Of a DNA stretch of 55,855 bases, positions 7,689 to 16,793 are shown piece by piece. Every line of letters starts with the position of its first letter. Within the stretch, counting starts at the first letter, position 1. This DNA is from JALRBM01 sp964615445 (lineage in GTDB: Bacteria > Patescibacteriota > Saccharimonadia > Saccharimonadales > Saccharimonadaceae): NCBI GenBank assembly GCA_964615445.1, contig CAZTOK010000007.1, positions 1 through 55,855 on the forward strand, in the 5' to 3' direction. The position numbers were made by a program, and so were the translations under genes. Under the pieces are notes generated by a model. That model had not been told where the DNA came from. It was given only the letters and a program-made list of their open reading frames with translations, and searched no databases.

Positions 7689-8726
7689 ATGGCTAAAAAG
7701 ACCGAAAAAGCAGAGATGGCCGAGAAGGCGACGACGAATGAAGGTAAGTTAAAGGCACTTGGCCTTGCAATGGATCAGATTACCAAACAATTTGGTGACG
7801 GTTCTATTATGAAACTGGGTGATTCGCAAAAAGTAGATATAGAACTGATTCCGTCTGGAGCACTGAGCCTCGATTTGGCACTTGGTGGTGGCTATCCAAA
7901 AGGTCGTATTATTGAAATTTATGGCCCAGAAAGTTCAGGTAAAACAACACTGACGCTTCATGCTATTGCAGAGATTCAAAAACAGGGTGGTATTGCAGCG
8001 TTTATCGATGCTGAGCACGCACTTGATCCTAGTTATGCCAGAAAGCTTGGCGTTGACACGGATAGTTTGCTCGTAAGCCAGCCAGATAACGGCGAACAAG
8101 CACTCGAGATTGCCGAGACGTTAGTGCGTTCAAATGCAGTAGATTTGATTGTTGTCGACTCTGTCGCGGCACTTGTACCGCAAGCTGAAATCGAAGGCGA
8201 TATGGGTGATGCGCAAATGGGACTTCACGCCCGTCTGATGAGTCAAGCAATGCGAAAACTCACGGGTGTAATTAACAAGTCGAATGCAACGGTTATTTTC
8301 ATTAACCAGATTCGCATGAAAATTGGTGTTATGTTTGGTAATCCAGAAACGACCACTGGTGGAAATGCCTTAAAATTCTATGCTTCAGTACGTATGGACA
8401 TCCGCCGTACTGGGCAGATTAAAGACGGCGAAAACATCATTGGTAACCGTACTAAAGTAAAGATTGTCAAAAACAAGATTGCGCCACCATTCCGCGTCGC
8501 TGAGTTTGACATTATGTACAACGAAGGTATGTCAAAGACTGGCGATGTCCTTGACCTTGCGGTGCAGCATGGTGTTGTTGGCAAATCGGGTGCGTGGTTT
8601 GACTACAACGATGCCAAGATTGGTCAGGGCCGTGAGGCAACCAAGAAGTACTTAAAGGAAAACCCCGACGTTCTTGCAGAGATTGACCAAAAAGTACGCG
8701 ACAAAGTAGCCGAGCAAGACATTTAG
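7689..8726 (+). CDS. recA: Recombinase RecA
   Basis: RecA forms ATP-dependent filaments on single-stranded DNA, performs strand exchange and triggers LexA-type self-cleavage. At 345 residues it is full length. It shows Walker A GPESSGKTT (about residue 77-85), the DAEHALD segment, LLVSQPDNGEQALEI, VVDSVAALVPQAEIEG, the L2 region INQIRMKIGVMFGNPETTTGG, and a short C-terminal domain. The N terminus has an extra Lys/Glu-rich stretch. The ATG at 7689 follows GAGAGGGAAG. RecX is nearby at 9442, separated by one accessory gene. Confidence 0.98.
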   Translation: MAKKTEKAEMAEKATTNEGKLKALGLAMDQITKQFGDGSIMKLGDSQKVDIELIPSGALSLDLALGGGYPKGRIIEIYGPESSGKTTLTLHAIAEIQKQGGIAAFIDAEHALDPSYARKLGVDTDSLLVSQPDNGEQALEIAETLVRSNAVDLIVVDSVAALVPQAEIEGDMGDAQMGLHARLMSQAMRKLTGVINKSNATVIFINQIRMKIGVMFGNPETTTGGNALKFYASVRMDIRRTGQIKDGENIIGNRTKVKIVKNKIAPPFRVAEFDIMYNEGMSKTGDVLDLAVQHGVVGKSGAWFDYNDAKIGQGREATKKYLKENPDVLAEIDQKVRDKVAEQDI

Positions 8727-8753
8727 TATCACGCAAGATAAAATGCCACTTAT

Positions 8754-8787
8754 CTTAAGGATGTGCTATTCTTAAGGATGTCGTATT
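8754..8787. repeat. Two tandem 17-bp repeats upstream of the 8809 gene
   Basis: CTTAAGGATGTGCTATT (8754-8770) is followed directly by CTTAAGGATGTCGTATT (8771-8787), which differs at two positions. They lie between recA and the Shine-Dalgarno of the next gene. Confidence 0.7.
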
Positions 8788-8808
8788 TCCTCTTGAAGGA
8801 GAGGTGTC

Positions 8809-9369
8809 GTGGTTACTTTGTACATTCCGAAGTCGTCCTTTCTTCATCCTAGTGATGATGGACGATTTGTTGTAGGTGAGATTCGAGACTTCGTTGAAAC
8901 CGTTATTCTCCCACTTATGGAGCGTCGTAAGATCTATCCGAGCAGCAGTCTTGGTGTTGCCGTGGGGCATTTTCGTCGGATGCCGGAATACCAGCAGGTG
9001 TGGGGTGATCCCGCGTCCCTTGTAGCGGCAGCTACATACTGGGGAGGAGCCGCCGGCGAGCATCGTGCTATCAATGCTATGTGCAAGATGCGTCCAGCAG
9101 CCCGTGAAGGCATGAGTAGTGCTATGCTTGCTGAAGCACGGCATCGAGGAGAGTATGCATTTCATGAGGTGGTTACATCGAGTATTGAACGTTCTTTAAG
9201 CGCAGATTTTCCCTGGGGAGACTATCCCCAAGGTGGTGCCGTGTTTAGCAGGCCAATACGTCCCGAGGGGCTAGCTTGGCTTGTCGGCGTGGATGGAACA
9301 GATACAAGCCATGACGGCCTCATTGCAGGAATGATTGCAGACTATCTTTTCGCTCATTATCCAGGTTAG
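8809..9369 (+). CDS. Hypothetical 186-residue protein
   Basis: No family recognised. The protein has no signal peptide or membrane helix. Conserved-looking elements are an Ala/Gly-rich helix AAATYWGGAAGEHRAINAM and the C-terminal LAWLVGVDGTDTSHDGLIAGMIADYLF. The start is GTG at 8809 after GAAGGAGAGG. It is a stand-alone gene between recA and recX with its own terminator, and third codon positions are GC-richer than in recA. It is preceded by the 17-bp tandem repeats. Confidence 0.65.
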   Translation: MVTLYIPKSSFLHPSDDGRFVVGEIRDFVETVILPLMERRKIYPSSSLGVAVGHFRRMPEYQQVWGDPASLVAAATYWGGAAGEHRAINAMCKMRPAAREGMSSAMLAEARHRGEYAFHEVVTSSIERSLSADFPWGDYPQGGAVFSRPIRPEGLAWLVGVDGTDTSHDGLIAGMIADYLFAHYPG

Positions 9370-9386
9370 CAACTTGAGGAAGCGGC

Positions 9387-9414
9387 ATGCCCTACCTAGT
9401 TTTAGGTAGGGCAT
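9387..9414. terminator. Hairpin after the 8809 gene
   Basis: An 11-bp stem (ATGCCCTACCT with AGGTAGGGCAT) with a 6-nt loop. There is no long T-run after it. Confidence 0.55.
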
Positions 9415-9441
9415 CACCATTTCAGATACAATAAGATAAGA

Positions 9442-10077
9442 ATGAAAGTTACTGCAATAACCAGTCAGACAAAAAATACACACCGTGTTAACGTGATGGT
9501 TGACGGCGCGTATCGATTTAGCCTCGATGTCTTTCAAGTAGGAGAGCTGGGCATTCGAGTTGGCAAAGAGTATTCCGAAGAAGAGTTGCTTCGACTTGAG
9601 CGTGAAAGCCAGTTTGGAAAATTATATGCACGTACGCTTGAATACTGTCTTTCGCGGCCGCATAGCACCAAAGAAGTCCGTGATTATCTATACAAAAAAA
9701 CCAGAGACACCCGTACGAAAACCGGTGATATAAAGAAGGGCGTCACTTTCGAAGTTACTGAGCGTGTGCTTGATAGGTTATTAGAGCGAGGCTATGTGAA
9801 CGACGAAAAGTTTGCATTATTTTGGATAGAAAACCGCCATCTACGAAAAGGCACAAGCAAACGAAAGCTTATCGCTGAGCTCCGCGCAAAAGGTATAGAT
9901 CAATCTATTATCGAACGCCACCTTACCGAATCAGAACGTAATGACCAAACGGAATTACAAAAAATAGTTATCAAAAAACGTCATCGCTACGCAGATGAAC
10001 AAAAGTTCATGCAGTACTTGGCTCGCCAAGGATTCTCCTACGACGACATTAAAGAAGCTCTAAGCGTCGAAGATTAG
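9442..10077 (+). CDS. recX: RecA regulator RecX
   Basis: RecX binds RecA filaments and modulates their growth and ATPase. The 211-residue length fits the long, three-repeat form. The typical segments are ALEYCLSRPHSTKEVRDYL-like in the first repeat, RLLERGYVNDEKFALFWIENR in the second, KRKLIAELRAKGID and RQGFSYDDIKEAL at the end. An N-terminal beta extension (VTAITSQTKNTHRVNVMVDG) is also present, as in Firmicutes. It lies close to recA and its end overlaps the convergent PRC-barrel gene by 4 bp. Confidence 0.9.
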   Translation: MKVTAITSQTKNTHRVNVMVDGAYRFSLDVFQVGELGIRVGKEYSEEELLRLERESQFGKLYARTLEYCLSRPHSTKEVRDYLYKKTRDTRTKTGDIKKGVTFEVTERVLDRLLERGYVNDEKFALFWIENRHLRKGTSKRKLIAELRAKGIDQSIIERHLTESERNDQTELQKIVIKKRHRYADEQKFMQYLARQGFSYDDIKEALSVED

Positions 10078-10658
10078 TGGCGATCATCATGTTCGGCTTG
10101 AGGGCCGGCCGACTTGCGGAATGGATTGACGTAGGCCGTGCTGCGAAGATGCTGTGTACTTGGTTCTGCTGCTTTAGCTTCAGAATGAACGACAATAGCA
10201 TCGTTGCTAATCTCAATAATTTGCGTACGGTGAACCAAAAGTTCTGTATCATTAAAACTTTGCAGAAGTGGCCGTTTGACATTTAACTGTTCGACCAAGA
10301 AACTACCGGTTTCAATGGTATATCCAGTTACTTTTCCAAGTTTGCGTCGCTTCTCATCGACGACTTTTTTGTCTTCGAGCTCAAAGTGAAGCTCATATAT
10401 GTTGCCAAGTTTAATAATATCGTCTGGTGAAACAAACTCATCACTTGAATCAACAATTAGTCCAATATCACTAAATTCACGCACATCGGCAATACGAAGA
10501 AGAGAGGGGTGGGTATCGAGTAATGGACCGGTAAGTTCATACGCTAAGATTTGAAGTGTCGCCGGATCAATAATCGCCCGTGACGTACGTGCAAGTTCAC
10601 TCCCTGTTTGAAGTCCCATCACGGGTGTGTTTATAAGTCGAGATCCAGCAAGTAACAT
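10074..10658 (-). CDS. PRC-barrel domain protein
   Basis: This 194-residue protein appears to hold two PRC-barrel-like halves. The first has GSRLINTPVMGLQTG and IDPATLQILAYEL. The second has KVVDEKRRKLGKVTGYTIETG and FLVEQLNV. PRC barrels are small beta domains found in RNA-processing and cell-division proteins; the partner here is unknown. It is the last gene of the minus-strand pilus block, 27 bp after the 10686 gene, and may be co-transcribed with pilM-pilN-pilO. The C-terminal tail is polar and probably disordered. Confidence 0.7.
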   Translation of the reverse strand: MLLAGSRLINTPVMGLQTGSELARTSRAIIDPATLQILAYELTGPLLDTHPSLLRIADVREFSDIGLIVDSSDEFVSPDDIIKLGNIYELHFELEDKKVVDEKRRKLGKVTGYTIETGSFLVEQLNVKRPLLQSFNDTELLVHRTQIIEISNDAIVVHSEAKAAEPSTQHLRSTAYVNPFRKSAGPQAEHDDRH

Positions 10659-10685
10659 ATGTTTAGTATACCTATTTCCTAGGTA

Positions 10686-10982
10686 CTACTCAACAAACGG
10701 ATTGGTACGGCCATGTGAGAGGTCGAGGTCGCCGCTGTTTTGGGTAGTAGTCTTGAGTTCCTCAATACGTTTAATAGTAGTCTGGTCGAATGTTGAGCTA
10801 TTGCTTGTGGGGCTATACCCCGACGTATCACCTGATTTTACGATAATATTGTTGAGCATTAAAATAACAATTGCCAGGCCGCCAAACACCACGACGACAA
10901 AAATAATGATATGGAATCGGTGAAGCATCTGGCTGAACAACCGTTTGATACTACTAGATGAAATAGAGAGCTTTATATCCAT
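10686..10982 (-). CDS. Small single-pass membrane protein of the pilus operon
   Basis: This 98-residue protein has one transmembrane helix (HIIIFVVVVFGGLAIVILML, about 24-43) preceded by a basic N terminus. A Ser/Thr-rich outer segment follows, ending SHGRTNPFVE. It starts 6 bp after pilO, in the place where other pilus operons have PilP, and could be a reduced functional counterpart. No sequence motif proves that. The last segment resembles the 'RTNPF' ends of small pilus-associated proteins, which is a weak hint. Confidence 0.6.
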   Translation of the reverse strand: MDIKLSISSSSIKRLFSQMLHRFHIIIFVVVVFGGLAIVILMLNNIIVKSGDTSGYSPTSNSSTFDQTTIKRIEELKTTTQNSGDLDLSHGRTNPFVE

Positions 10983-10988
10983 AATAAT

Positions 10989-11594
10989 TTACCGTACATA
11001 TACCTGAATTGTTAAAACATCGCTGGAAACGTCACTGCCAGAGCTACCTTTCGAAATACCAACCTTGGAAATTTGCATTTTTGTGAGGTTTTGTTCAATA
11101 GAACGGATAAAGCGGAGCAAATTGTTATAATTGACCGGGTTTTTAAGCGTTACGGTCACCGTTTTTGAGTTGACGCCTGAAACGGCGGGCGCAGTGGTGC
11201 CTGTGGGTGTAGGATTGGCACTGCCTCCTGCCGGTGTGGTAGTGGTAGCGCCAAAGTCGAGGCTCGTTATAGTGATGCCGGCCTTGCCTGCATACCCGTT
11301 TAGGTCGTTCACGATCTGATCTTGGTATTGATAGCTCTGACTTTCGGCGACAATATTGCTTGCGCGCGTCATAACATCTGCATCGGCAGTTAGTTGTTGC
11401 TGGACTTTTTGCAAAGTTTGTAGACTGTCACGACTTGCTGCTGCATCTGCAGTAGTGTGACTCACGTCTGCAGCCATATCTCGAAGCGTCCCGTCAATAA
11501 CTGAGAAGCCGATTGCAGCTATAAGGATAATCAAGAATAACGACGCCGAAAGGATAAGGCGAAGTCGAGTTGCGGTCATAGAAATTGATTTCAT
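10989..11594 (-). CDS. pilO: Type IV pilus inner-membrane protein PilO-like
   Basis: This 201-residue protein has an N-terminal transmembrane helix (LILSASLFLIILIAAIGFSV), a coiled coil around 35-75, and a C-terminal ferredoxin-like domain ending VLTIQVYVR. PilO pairs with PilN and PilM to form the alignment complex between the cytoplasmic motor and the pilus. A Pro/Thr-rich linker near 120-140 is unusual. Its start overlaps the end of pilN by 4 bp, so translation is probably coupled. Confidence 0.75.
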   Translation of the reverse strand: MKSISMTATRLRLILSASLFLIILIAAIGFSVIDGTLRDMAADVSHTTADAAASRDSLQTLQKVQQQLTADADVMTRASNIVAESQSYQYQDQIVNDLNGYAGKAGITITSLDFGATTTTPAGGSANPTPTGTTAPAVSGVNSKTVTVTLKNPVNYNNLLRFIRSIEQNLTKMQISKVGISKGSSGSDVSSDVLTIQVYVR

Positions 11595-12142
11595 TGAGCG
11601 GCATCCTTTTTTATAGTAACAGCTAAGCTAACGCTAAACGGATATGGACCAGCATCTCCACCTGTAATACTTTGAAAGTGGACGTTCGTAAAGAGCGATG
11701 ATTTTTCAAAGGATGTTTTCAGTGCGAGAGCGCTCGCGTAATCTTTTGCTTTTGCGACAAGAACGGTTTCAGTCCCAAACGTTTGAGCGTCGAGGTTTAA
11801 GTTGTTAAGCACCACGCCGTTAGGAAGAAGGTTGGCGATTTGTAAAATGACCTTAGTGTAGGTAACCTCGTGATCGAGAATTTGTTTTGCGATAGACAAG
11901 TTGCTACGGAATTGATTTGCCTCTGTCTGAACATCAGCATAACTTGCCACTTTAGCGTTGTTGTCGTTAATAGTTTGTTGGGCGCTTGCCTTGCTGGCAC
12001 TAAGATACACATAGGTGATAACAACGGCCAGCGCGAGAGTAGCAACCGCAACAACAAGGAAGATGTTATACCGAATAAGGAGCGTGTTACTGCGAGCGGC
12101 ACGAAGTTGGCGTTTTTCCTCTGGTGGTAAAAGGTTAATCAT
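11591..12142 (-). CDS. pilN: Type IV pilus assembly protein PilN
   Basis: This 183-residue protein begins MINLLPPEEKRQLRAAR. The INLLPP segment is the conserved PilN motif that inserts into a groove of PilM. One transmembrane helix (about 25-48), a short coiled coil and a periplasm-type ferredoxin-like domain follow. It is overlapped by pilM upstream and pilO downstream (4 bp each), the usual order. Confidence 0.88.
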   Translation of the reverse strand: MINLLPPEEKRQLRAARSNTLLIRYNIFLVVAVATLALAVVITYVYLSASKASAQQTINDNNAKVASYADVQTEANQFRSNLSIAKQILDHEVTYTKVILQIANLLPNGVVLNNLNLDAQTFGTETVLVAKAKDYASALALKTSFEKSSLFTNVHFQSITGGDAGPYPFSVSLAVTIKKDAAQ

Positions 12143-13194
12143 CGCCAGATCTCCCTTTGATTAATACTTGCGAGGCCGGCAACGGTAATATAGCGTGGGC
12201 GAAACTGTTTACTCGGTTGTGGCAAGGTACCAAAATCAAGCTTTTGCCATGGGCTAGCAACGCGGGCCGGCATGACCAGTTCATTCGTGAAATAATCACC
12301 GATACCAGGCACATTACTTCCGCCGCCCACAATAAGGACCTGCTCTATTTTGCGGTCGTCATTGAGGCGTTCGTTATAGTAACGAATCACCTTTCGTACC
12401 TCAACCAAAATGCGTTGGAGGCTTGGCTGCAAGGCGCTCGTGAGCTTAGCTTGGCGTGGCCCGGCCGAAAGGCCGTTTAGTACTTTTAGCTGATGGGCAT
12501 TTTCAAGAGCAACGTTGAGCTTCTTGGCAATATCGAGCGTAAATGTATTGCCGCCTATACCAAGGCCACCACTGACACGAATGGTACTGCTTTCAAGCAC
12601 GGCAATATCTGTCGCTGCAGGGCCAATATCAACAATAAGCGTTGTAAGATGCCCTTCCTCTGTTGCCTCAAGTACACGAGCTACGGAATTGATGCTTGGT
12701 TCGATCATGATAGGCTGGAGGCCAGCGGCAATGGCAACGTTCATGCAGCTATCAACCAGGGTTTTAGGAACGGCTGAAAGGAGCACCGTGAGCTCTTCTT
12801 TGCCCCGTTCAATAATTTCGTAGTCGACATACAGCGAGCTTACGGGGATAGGAATATACTGGTCTACCTCGATCTCGACGGCATCAGCAAGCGTTGTCTC
12901 GGCGCTTGATGGGACAGTAAATGTGCGCGAAAATGTGCGGCTCGTGGGAACACCAAGCACAGTATGTTCGCTGGGAAGAGTACCAACCACTTTTTCTTTA
13001 AGAAGTGAAGTGAGATTTTCGGTAAGGTAGGTATCGTTGCCATCGAGTGACTTTTGGATCTTAGCAGGGTCAAGGTCAACCGAACCATAGCCGAGCACTA
13101 GCCATTTTTTTGGGTCAACAGCCATCACCTTGATACCAGTCTGACTGATATCAAGTCCGATAATTGGCTTGTCTTTATAAAATAATTTTGCCAC
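12139..13194 (-). CDS. pilM: Type IV pilus assembly ATPase-fold protein PilM
   Basis: PilM is a cytoplasmic actin-like (FtsA/SHS2) protein that binds PilN and connects to the motor ATPase. The 351-residue sequence shows PIIGLDISQTGIKVM, the phosphate loops LIVDIGPAATDIAVL (about 190-204) and QVLIVGGGSNVPGIGDYF (about 285-302), and the SHS2 insert. An extended -10 (TGCTATACT) about 50 nt upstream on the minus strand may be its own promoter, needed because a foreign gene with a terminator separates it from pilC. Confidence 0.9.
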   Translation of the reverse strand: MAKLFYKDKPIIGLDISQTGIKVMAVDPKKWLVLGYGSVDLDPAKIQKSLDGNDTYLTENLTSLLKEKVVGTLPSEHTVLGVPTSRTFSRTFTVPSSAETTLADAVEIEVDQYIPIPVSSLYVDYEIIERGKEELTVLLSAVPKTLVDSCMNVAIAAGLQPIMIEPSINSVARVLEATEEGHLTTLIVDIGPAATDIAVLESSTIRVSGGLGIGGNTFTLDIAKKLNVALENAHQLKVLNGLSAGPRQAKLTSALQPSLQRILVEVRKVIRYYNERLNDDRKIEQVLIVGGGSNVPGIGDYFTNELVMPARVASPWQKLDFGTLPQPSKQFRPRYITVAGLASINQREIWR

Positions 13195-13280
13195 TATGTG
13201 CCCACTAAATACCCACTAATAGTTTAGTTCTAGTATAGCATGAGCGTATTGTAATAGGGATGATTTCTCTGGTTTTAAGA

Positions 13281-13317
13281 GTGGATGACTGCAGCAGTTT
13301 TTGCTACAGTCATCCAC
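13281..13317 (-). terminator. Hairpin after the 13337 gene
   Basis: An 11-bp stem (GTGGATGACTG with CAGTCATCCAC) downstream of the minus-strand gene at 13337, upstream of pilM. Confidence 0.65.
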
Positions 13318-13336
13318 CTCGCTCCATCTTTCGATC

Positions 13337-13663
13337 TCAACCAATGGGCATAATGGGCGCAATCCGAATAGTCCACCCTTCACGGTAGTCCGATGGAAAT
13401 CTTTCAAGATTTGAGACGAAATTACCTTCATTTCGTATTTTGTGAGCGATATACTCTACCACTTTCTGGTTATCGAATACGGTAAAGACGATGGTGGAGC
13501 CCCAGTTTGTATGCTCAATGACAATATGGTAGTCAAGGTAAGCGCTCATGACGACTTCATCAACCAGACCAACATATTGCCCGCCCTGCTCGATGTATCG
13601 CAGTACATCGCGGAGCGTATAGAGCCTCGACATGACGAATATGAGCTCGAAAAGATTGAGCAT
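13337..13663 (-). CDS. Hypothetical 108-residue protein inserted in the pilus operon
   Basis: No family recognised. The protein begins with a hydrophobic stretch MLNLFELIFVM. It contains LRDVLRYIEQGGQYVGLVDEVVMSAYLDYHIV, a likely small alpha/beta domain, and ends IRIAPIMPIG. GGGAGG precedes the ATG at 13663 and an extended -10 (TGCTATACT) is about 35 nt further upstream. With the hairpin at 13281 it forms its own unit, splitting pilB-pilC from pilM-pilN-pilO. Its link to pili is therefore only positional. Confidence 0.6.
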   Translation of the reverse strand: MLNLFELIFVMSRLYTLRDVLRYIEQGGQYVGLVDEVVMSAYLDYHIVIEHTNWGSTIVFTVFDNQKVVEYIAHKIRNEGNFVSNLERFPSDYREGWTIRIAPIMPIG

Positions 13664-13710
13664 GAAAACCTCCCTGTAAGCGAGATTAACACTCCCTAAA
13701 GTATAGCAGG

Positions 13711-14940
13711 TCAGCCTTTAATGTTTTGTGCAAGACCAGCAATTGGTCCCATAACGCTTGCTGCGATGAGTCCCACCATGCTTCCCATGATAACAATCAT
13801 GACCGGCTCAATAATGGCACTCAGACCGTCAATAGCCACGTCCACTTCTTCTTCGTAAAAATCAGCCACTTTTACGAGGACCGTATCGGTTTGACCAGTT
13901 TCTTCACCCACAGCGAGCATTTGCGACACAATAGGAGGAAATAAATCATTTTTTTCAATCACAGAAGAAAGCGTGTCGCCGTTTTTGACCGCATCGGCGG
14001 CATCGTTTAGGGCTTTTTCGTACACAACATTACCAACAGCACGAGAGGTAACGCTCAGCGCTTCTAGTACCGCCACACCGGCACCCATGAGCGCAGAAAA
14101 GGTGCGAGCGAATCGCGCGACTGCCACTTTCATAATAATTGTCTTAATACCAGGAATCTTTAACACAACGTGGTGAAACTGTGATTTTCCTCTCGGTGTT
14201 TTAATATAACGCAGCAGCAGAAAAATACCGCCAATCACACCCGGCACTACAATAAACCAATAGTTGGTGAAAAAGCCGCTTATACCAAGCATGGCCTGAG
14301 TAAGCGGTGGCAGCTTGGCATCTGGACCGCCAAGGTCGGTTAAAATTTTACCAATTTGTGGAATAACGAAGAGCATAAGACCAAAGAAGGCAATAACCGT
14401 AATGACGACGAGTACGGTTGGATACGTCATGGCACTTCGTACCTTTTTACGAATGGTTGCATTTTTTTCCTGTTGCATAGCCAGACGCTTTAAAATCTCG
14501 TCAAGAATACCAGCCGCTTCACCAGCACGCACCATATTAACGTACACATCGTTAAAAGCAGTAGGATATTTGCCGAGCGAATCGGCGAGCGAGGCACCGC
14601 TTTGAATGTCGCTAGTGACACCAGCTAAAATCTTTTTTAGTGCCTTACTCTCAGTATGATCCTCTAAAGAAGTAAGAGCGCGAAGGAGTGGTACCCCTGC
14701 ACCTACCATGGCACTGAGCTGTCTGGTAAACATCACCAAATCGTCACTCTTTACTTTGTTGCCACCAAGAAGATCGTCAAGGCTAAAGCCGCGTTTAGTG
14801 GCTCCCCCTTCCTTTAGACTAATAGGGCGAAGACCCTGCTTACTCAAGGCTGTCATAGCGGCGGCTTTATTATTCGCTTCTAAACTACCGGTGATCGATT
14901 TGTTTTGGGCATTTGTGGCAATATAAAGATATTTCGGCAT
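13711..14940 (-). CDS. pilC: Type IV pilus/type II secretion platform protein PilC
   Basis: This 409-residue polytopic inner-membrane protein shows two copies of the GspF/PilC domain. The first has FTRQLSAMVGAGVPLLRAL (about 90) and the second has RFARTFSALMGAGVAVLEAL (about 276). There are transmembrane helices near 175-195, 225-245 and at the C terminus (IMIVIMGSMVGLIAASVMGPI). An N-terminal cytoplasmic region carries the usual GxxxAxNKAAAMTALSKQGLRP pattern. PilC couples the PilB motor to pilin polymerisation. It starts 2 bp after pilB ends, so they share a transcript. Confidence 0.95.
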   Translation of the reverse strand: MPKYLYIATNAQNKSITGSLEANNKAAAMTALSKQGLRPISLKEGGATKRGFSLDDLLGGNKVKSDDLVMFTRQLSAMVGAGVPLLRALTSLEDHTESKALKKILAGVTSDIQSGASLADSLGKYPTAFNDVYVNMVRAGEAAGILDEILKRLAMQQEKNATIRKKVRSAMTYPTVLVVITVIAFFGLMLFVIPQIGKILTDLGGPDAKLPPLTQAMLGISGFFTNYWFIVVPGVIGGIFLLLRYIKTPRGKSQFHHVVLKIPGIKTIIMKVAVARFARTFSALMGAGVAVLEALSVTSRAVGNVVYEKALNDAADAVKNGDTLSSVIEKNDLFPPIVSQMLAVGEETGQTDTVLVKVADFYEEEVDVAIDGLSAIIEPVMIVIMGSMVGLIAASVMGPIAGLAQNIKG

Positions 14941-14942
14941 AC

Positions 14943-16724
14943 TTATTCCTTAGTAACGCGCAGTACTTCTTCAATAGTGGTGTCGCCTCGGAGCGACTTA
15001 ATAAGTCCGTCAATTTGCATGGTAATCATGCCTTCAGCTATGGCCTGGTCTTGAATCTGTATACTGGTGGCGTTGCCAATAATAAGCTTTTGCAGTGCGA
15101 CGCTACTTCCGAGTACCTCGTAAATACCAATACGGCCTTTAAAACCGGTGCCATTACACTGTTCGCAGCCATCGGGCGACGCCTTCCAAAGAGTAGTAAT
15201 GGTAGTGTCACTTGTACTGAGTGGCGTGTTATTGCCAATCTGCTGATTAAGTGCTTGCGACTCAAGAGTATGAATGTACGCAAATGTTTCGTCAGAACGA
15301 AGTGTGAAAAGACGTACAACAGCATCAACCTCTTCTTTAGCTGGCACGTAACTTTGACGACAATTCATGCATAGCCGACGGACAAGACGTTGTCCGACGA
15401 CGGCTTTGATAGTACTTGCAATAAGAAATGGCTCAATTCCCATATCGAGCAAGCGGGGAAGTGTCGTCGCTGCATTATTAGTGTGCAGTGTACTGAACAC
15501 TAAGTGGCCAGTAAGGGCAGCCTGCACGCTTAGATTAGCAGTTTCGGTATCGCGGATCTCACCAATCATGATAATGTTCGGATCTTGACGGAGTAATGCG
15601 CGGAGTCCATTTGCAAACGTCATGCCGGCTTTTGGATTAGTTTGTGTTTGGTTAACACCGGGAATTTTATATTCAACCGGGTCTTCAACAGTAGAGATGT
15701 TTACGTCCGGTGTATTTAAAGTAGTAAGAATACTAAATAAGCTGGTTGACTTACCTGATCCGGTCGGGCCAGTAATAAGCACCATGCCGTTTGGTTCTGT
15801 CAGTGCCTGTGAAATGACTTCGAGCGAGTGGCCCCAATACCCAAGCTCACGGAGTGTCACCGCTTGGTTTGATTCGTCTAAAATACGCATAACCACTTTT
15901 TCGCCGTCAACCACAGGGAGCGTACTGACACGAAGGGCATATTGTTTGCCGGCTACCTTTATTTTAAAACGGCCATCCTGCGGTACGCGGCGCTCGTCAA
16001 TTTTAAGGTTTGAAAGAATCTTAATGCGGCTAATGAGCGCATTAATAACATTTCGCGGTAGACGATTTACCTCTTTTAACACACCGTCGATACGGTAACG
16101 CACCTGAATATAATCTTCGCGTGGTTCAATGTGCACGTCACTCGCGTTTGAGCGAATAGCGTATTCCAGAAGGAGATTAACCGTCTGGGCAATTGGCGAA
16201 TTCTCGGAAATGTCAGCGTCCGTAACGTTCTGCTCACTTCCAGCATCTTCGCTCTGCACACTAATAACTTGGTTCAGCTCCTTATTAACATCACCGCGGT
16301 AGTTCTCGAGACACGAAAGAATATTGTTATGTGTCGCAACGTACACCCTAATATTTTCACCAATTTGCTTTTGAATAAAATTGATTGCCTGGACATCATC
16401 CGGATCGTCCATGGCAAGGTGCATAAGGCCGTCATCATCAATTTTAAACAGAACAGCGTTGTACTGCCGGGCGATGCGCTCCGGAATCTTATTAATAACA
16501 TCACTCGGAATATCGCGTGGATCAATTTCTATAAAAGGAATTTGCGCTTCTTCTGAAAAGGCGATGGCGAGGTCTTTTTCACTCATCAAACCTTGTTGTA
16601 CTACCAAGTCTTGCAGCGGCCGTCTTGAACGAGCCCCTTCATCTTTAAGAGTTTTAATTTGCTCGGGCGTAATGTTTTTATTACGCCCGAGCAAGGTTTC
16701 AATGGTGGCATCAGAAATACGCAT
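14943..16724 (-). CDS. pilB: Type IV pilus assembly ATPase PilB
   Basis: PilB (GspE family) is the hexameric ATPase that powers pilus extension. The 593-residue protein has an N-terminal GspE_N-type domain, then Walker A GPTGSGKST (about 321-329), the Asp box, Walker B and the His box GHLVFSTLHTNNA. A tetracysteine Zn site is formed by CMNC and CEQC. These Cys pairs are separated by an extra loop of about 55 residues (about 455-515), longer than usual. It is the first gene of the pilus operon; the divergent tsaE starts 69 bp away. Confidence 0.95.
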   Translation of the reverse strand: MRISDATIETLLGRNKNITPEQIKTLKDEGARSRRPLQDLVVQQGLMSEKDLAIAFSEEAQIPFIEIDPRDIPSDVINKIPERIARQYNAVLFKIDDDGLMHLAMDDPDDVQAINFIQKQIGENIRVYVATHNNILSCLENYRGDVNKELNQVISVQSEDAGSEQNVTDADISENSPIAQTVNLLLEYAIRSNASDVHIEPREDYIQVRYRIDGVLKEVNRLPRNVINALISRIKILSNLKIDERRVPQDGRFKIKVAGKQYALRVSTLPVVDGEKVVMRILDESNQAVTLRELGYWGHSLEVISQALTEPNGMVLITGPTGSGKSTSLFSILTTLNTPDVNISTVEDPVEYKIPGVNQTQTNPKAGMTFANGLRALLRQDPNIIMIGEIRDTETANLSVQAALTGHLVFSTLHTNNAATTLPRLLDMGIEPFLIASTIKAVVGQRLVRRLCMNCRQSYVPAKEEVDAVVRLFTLRSDETFAYIHTLESQALNQQIGNNTPLSTSDTTITTLWKASPDGCEQCNGTGFKGRIGIYEVLGSSVALQKLIIGNATSIQIQDQAIAEGMITMQIDGLIKSLRGDTTIEEVLRVTKE

Positions 16725-16793
16725 ATTGCTTATGGTCTATTGTACCCGCCTAAGGCGCAAAGTGCCAGCTATTTAGTGGTATACTAAACAGTA

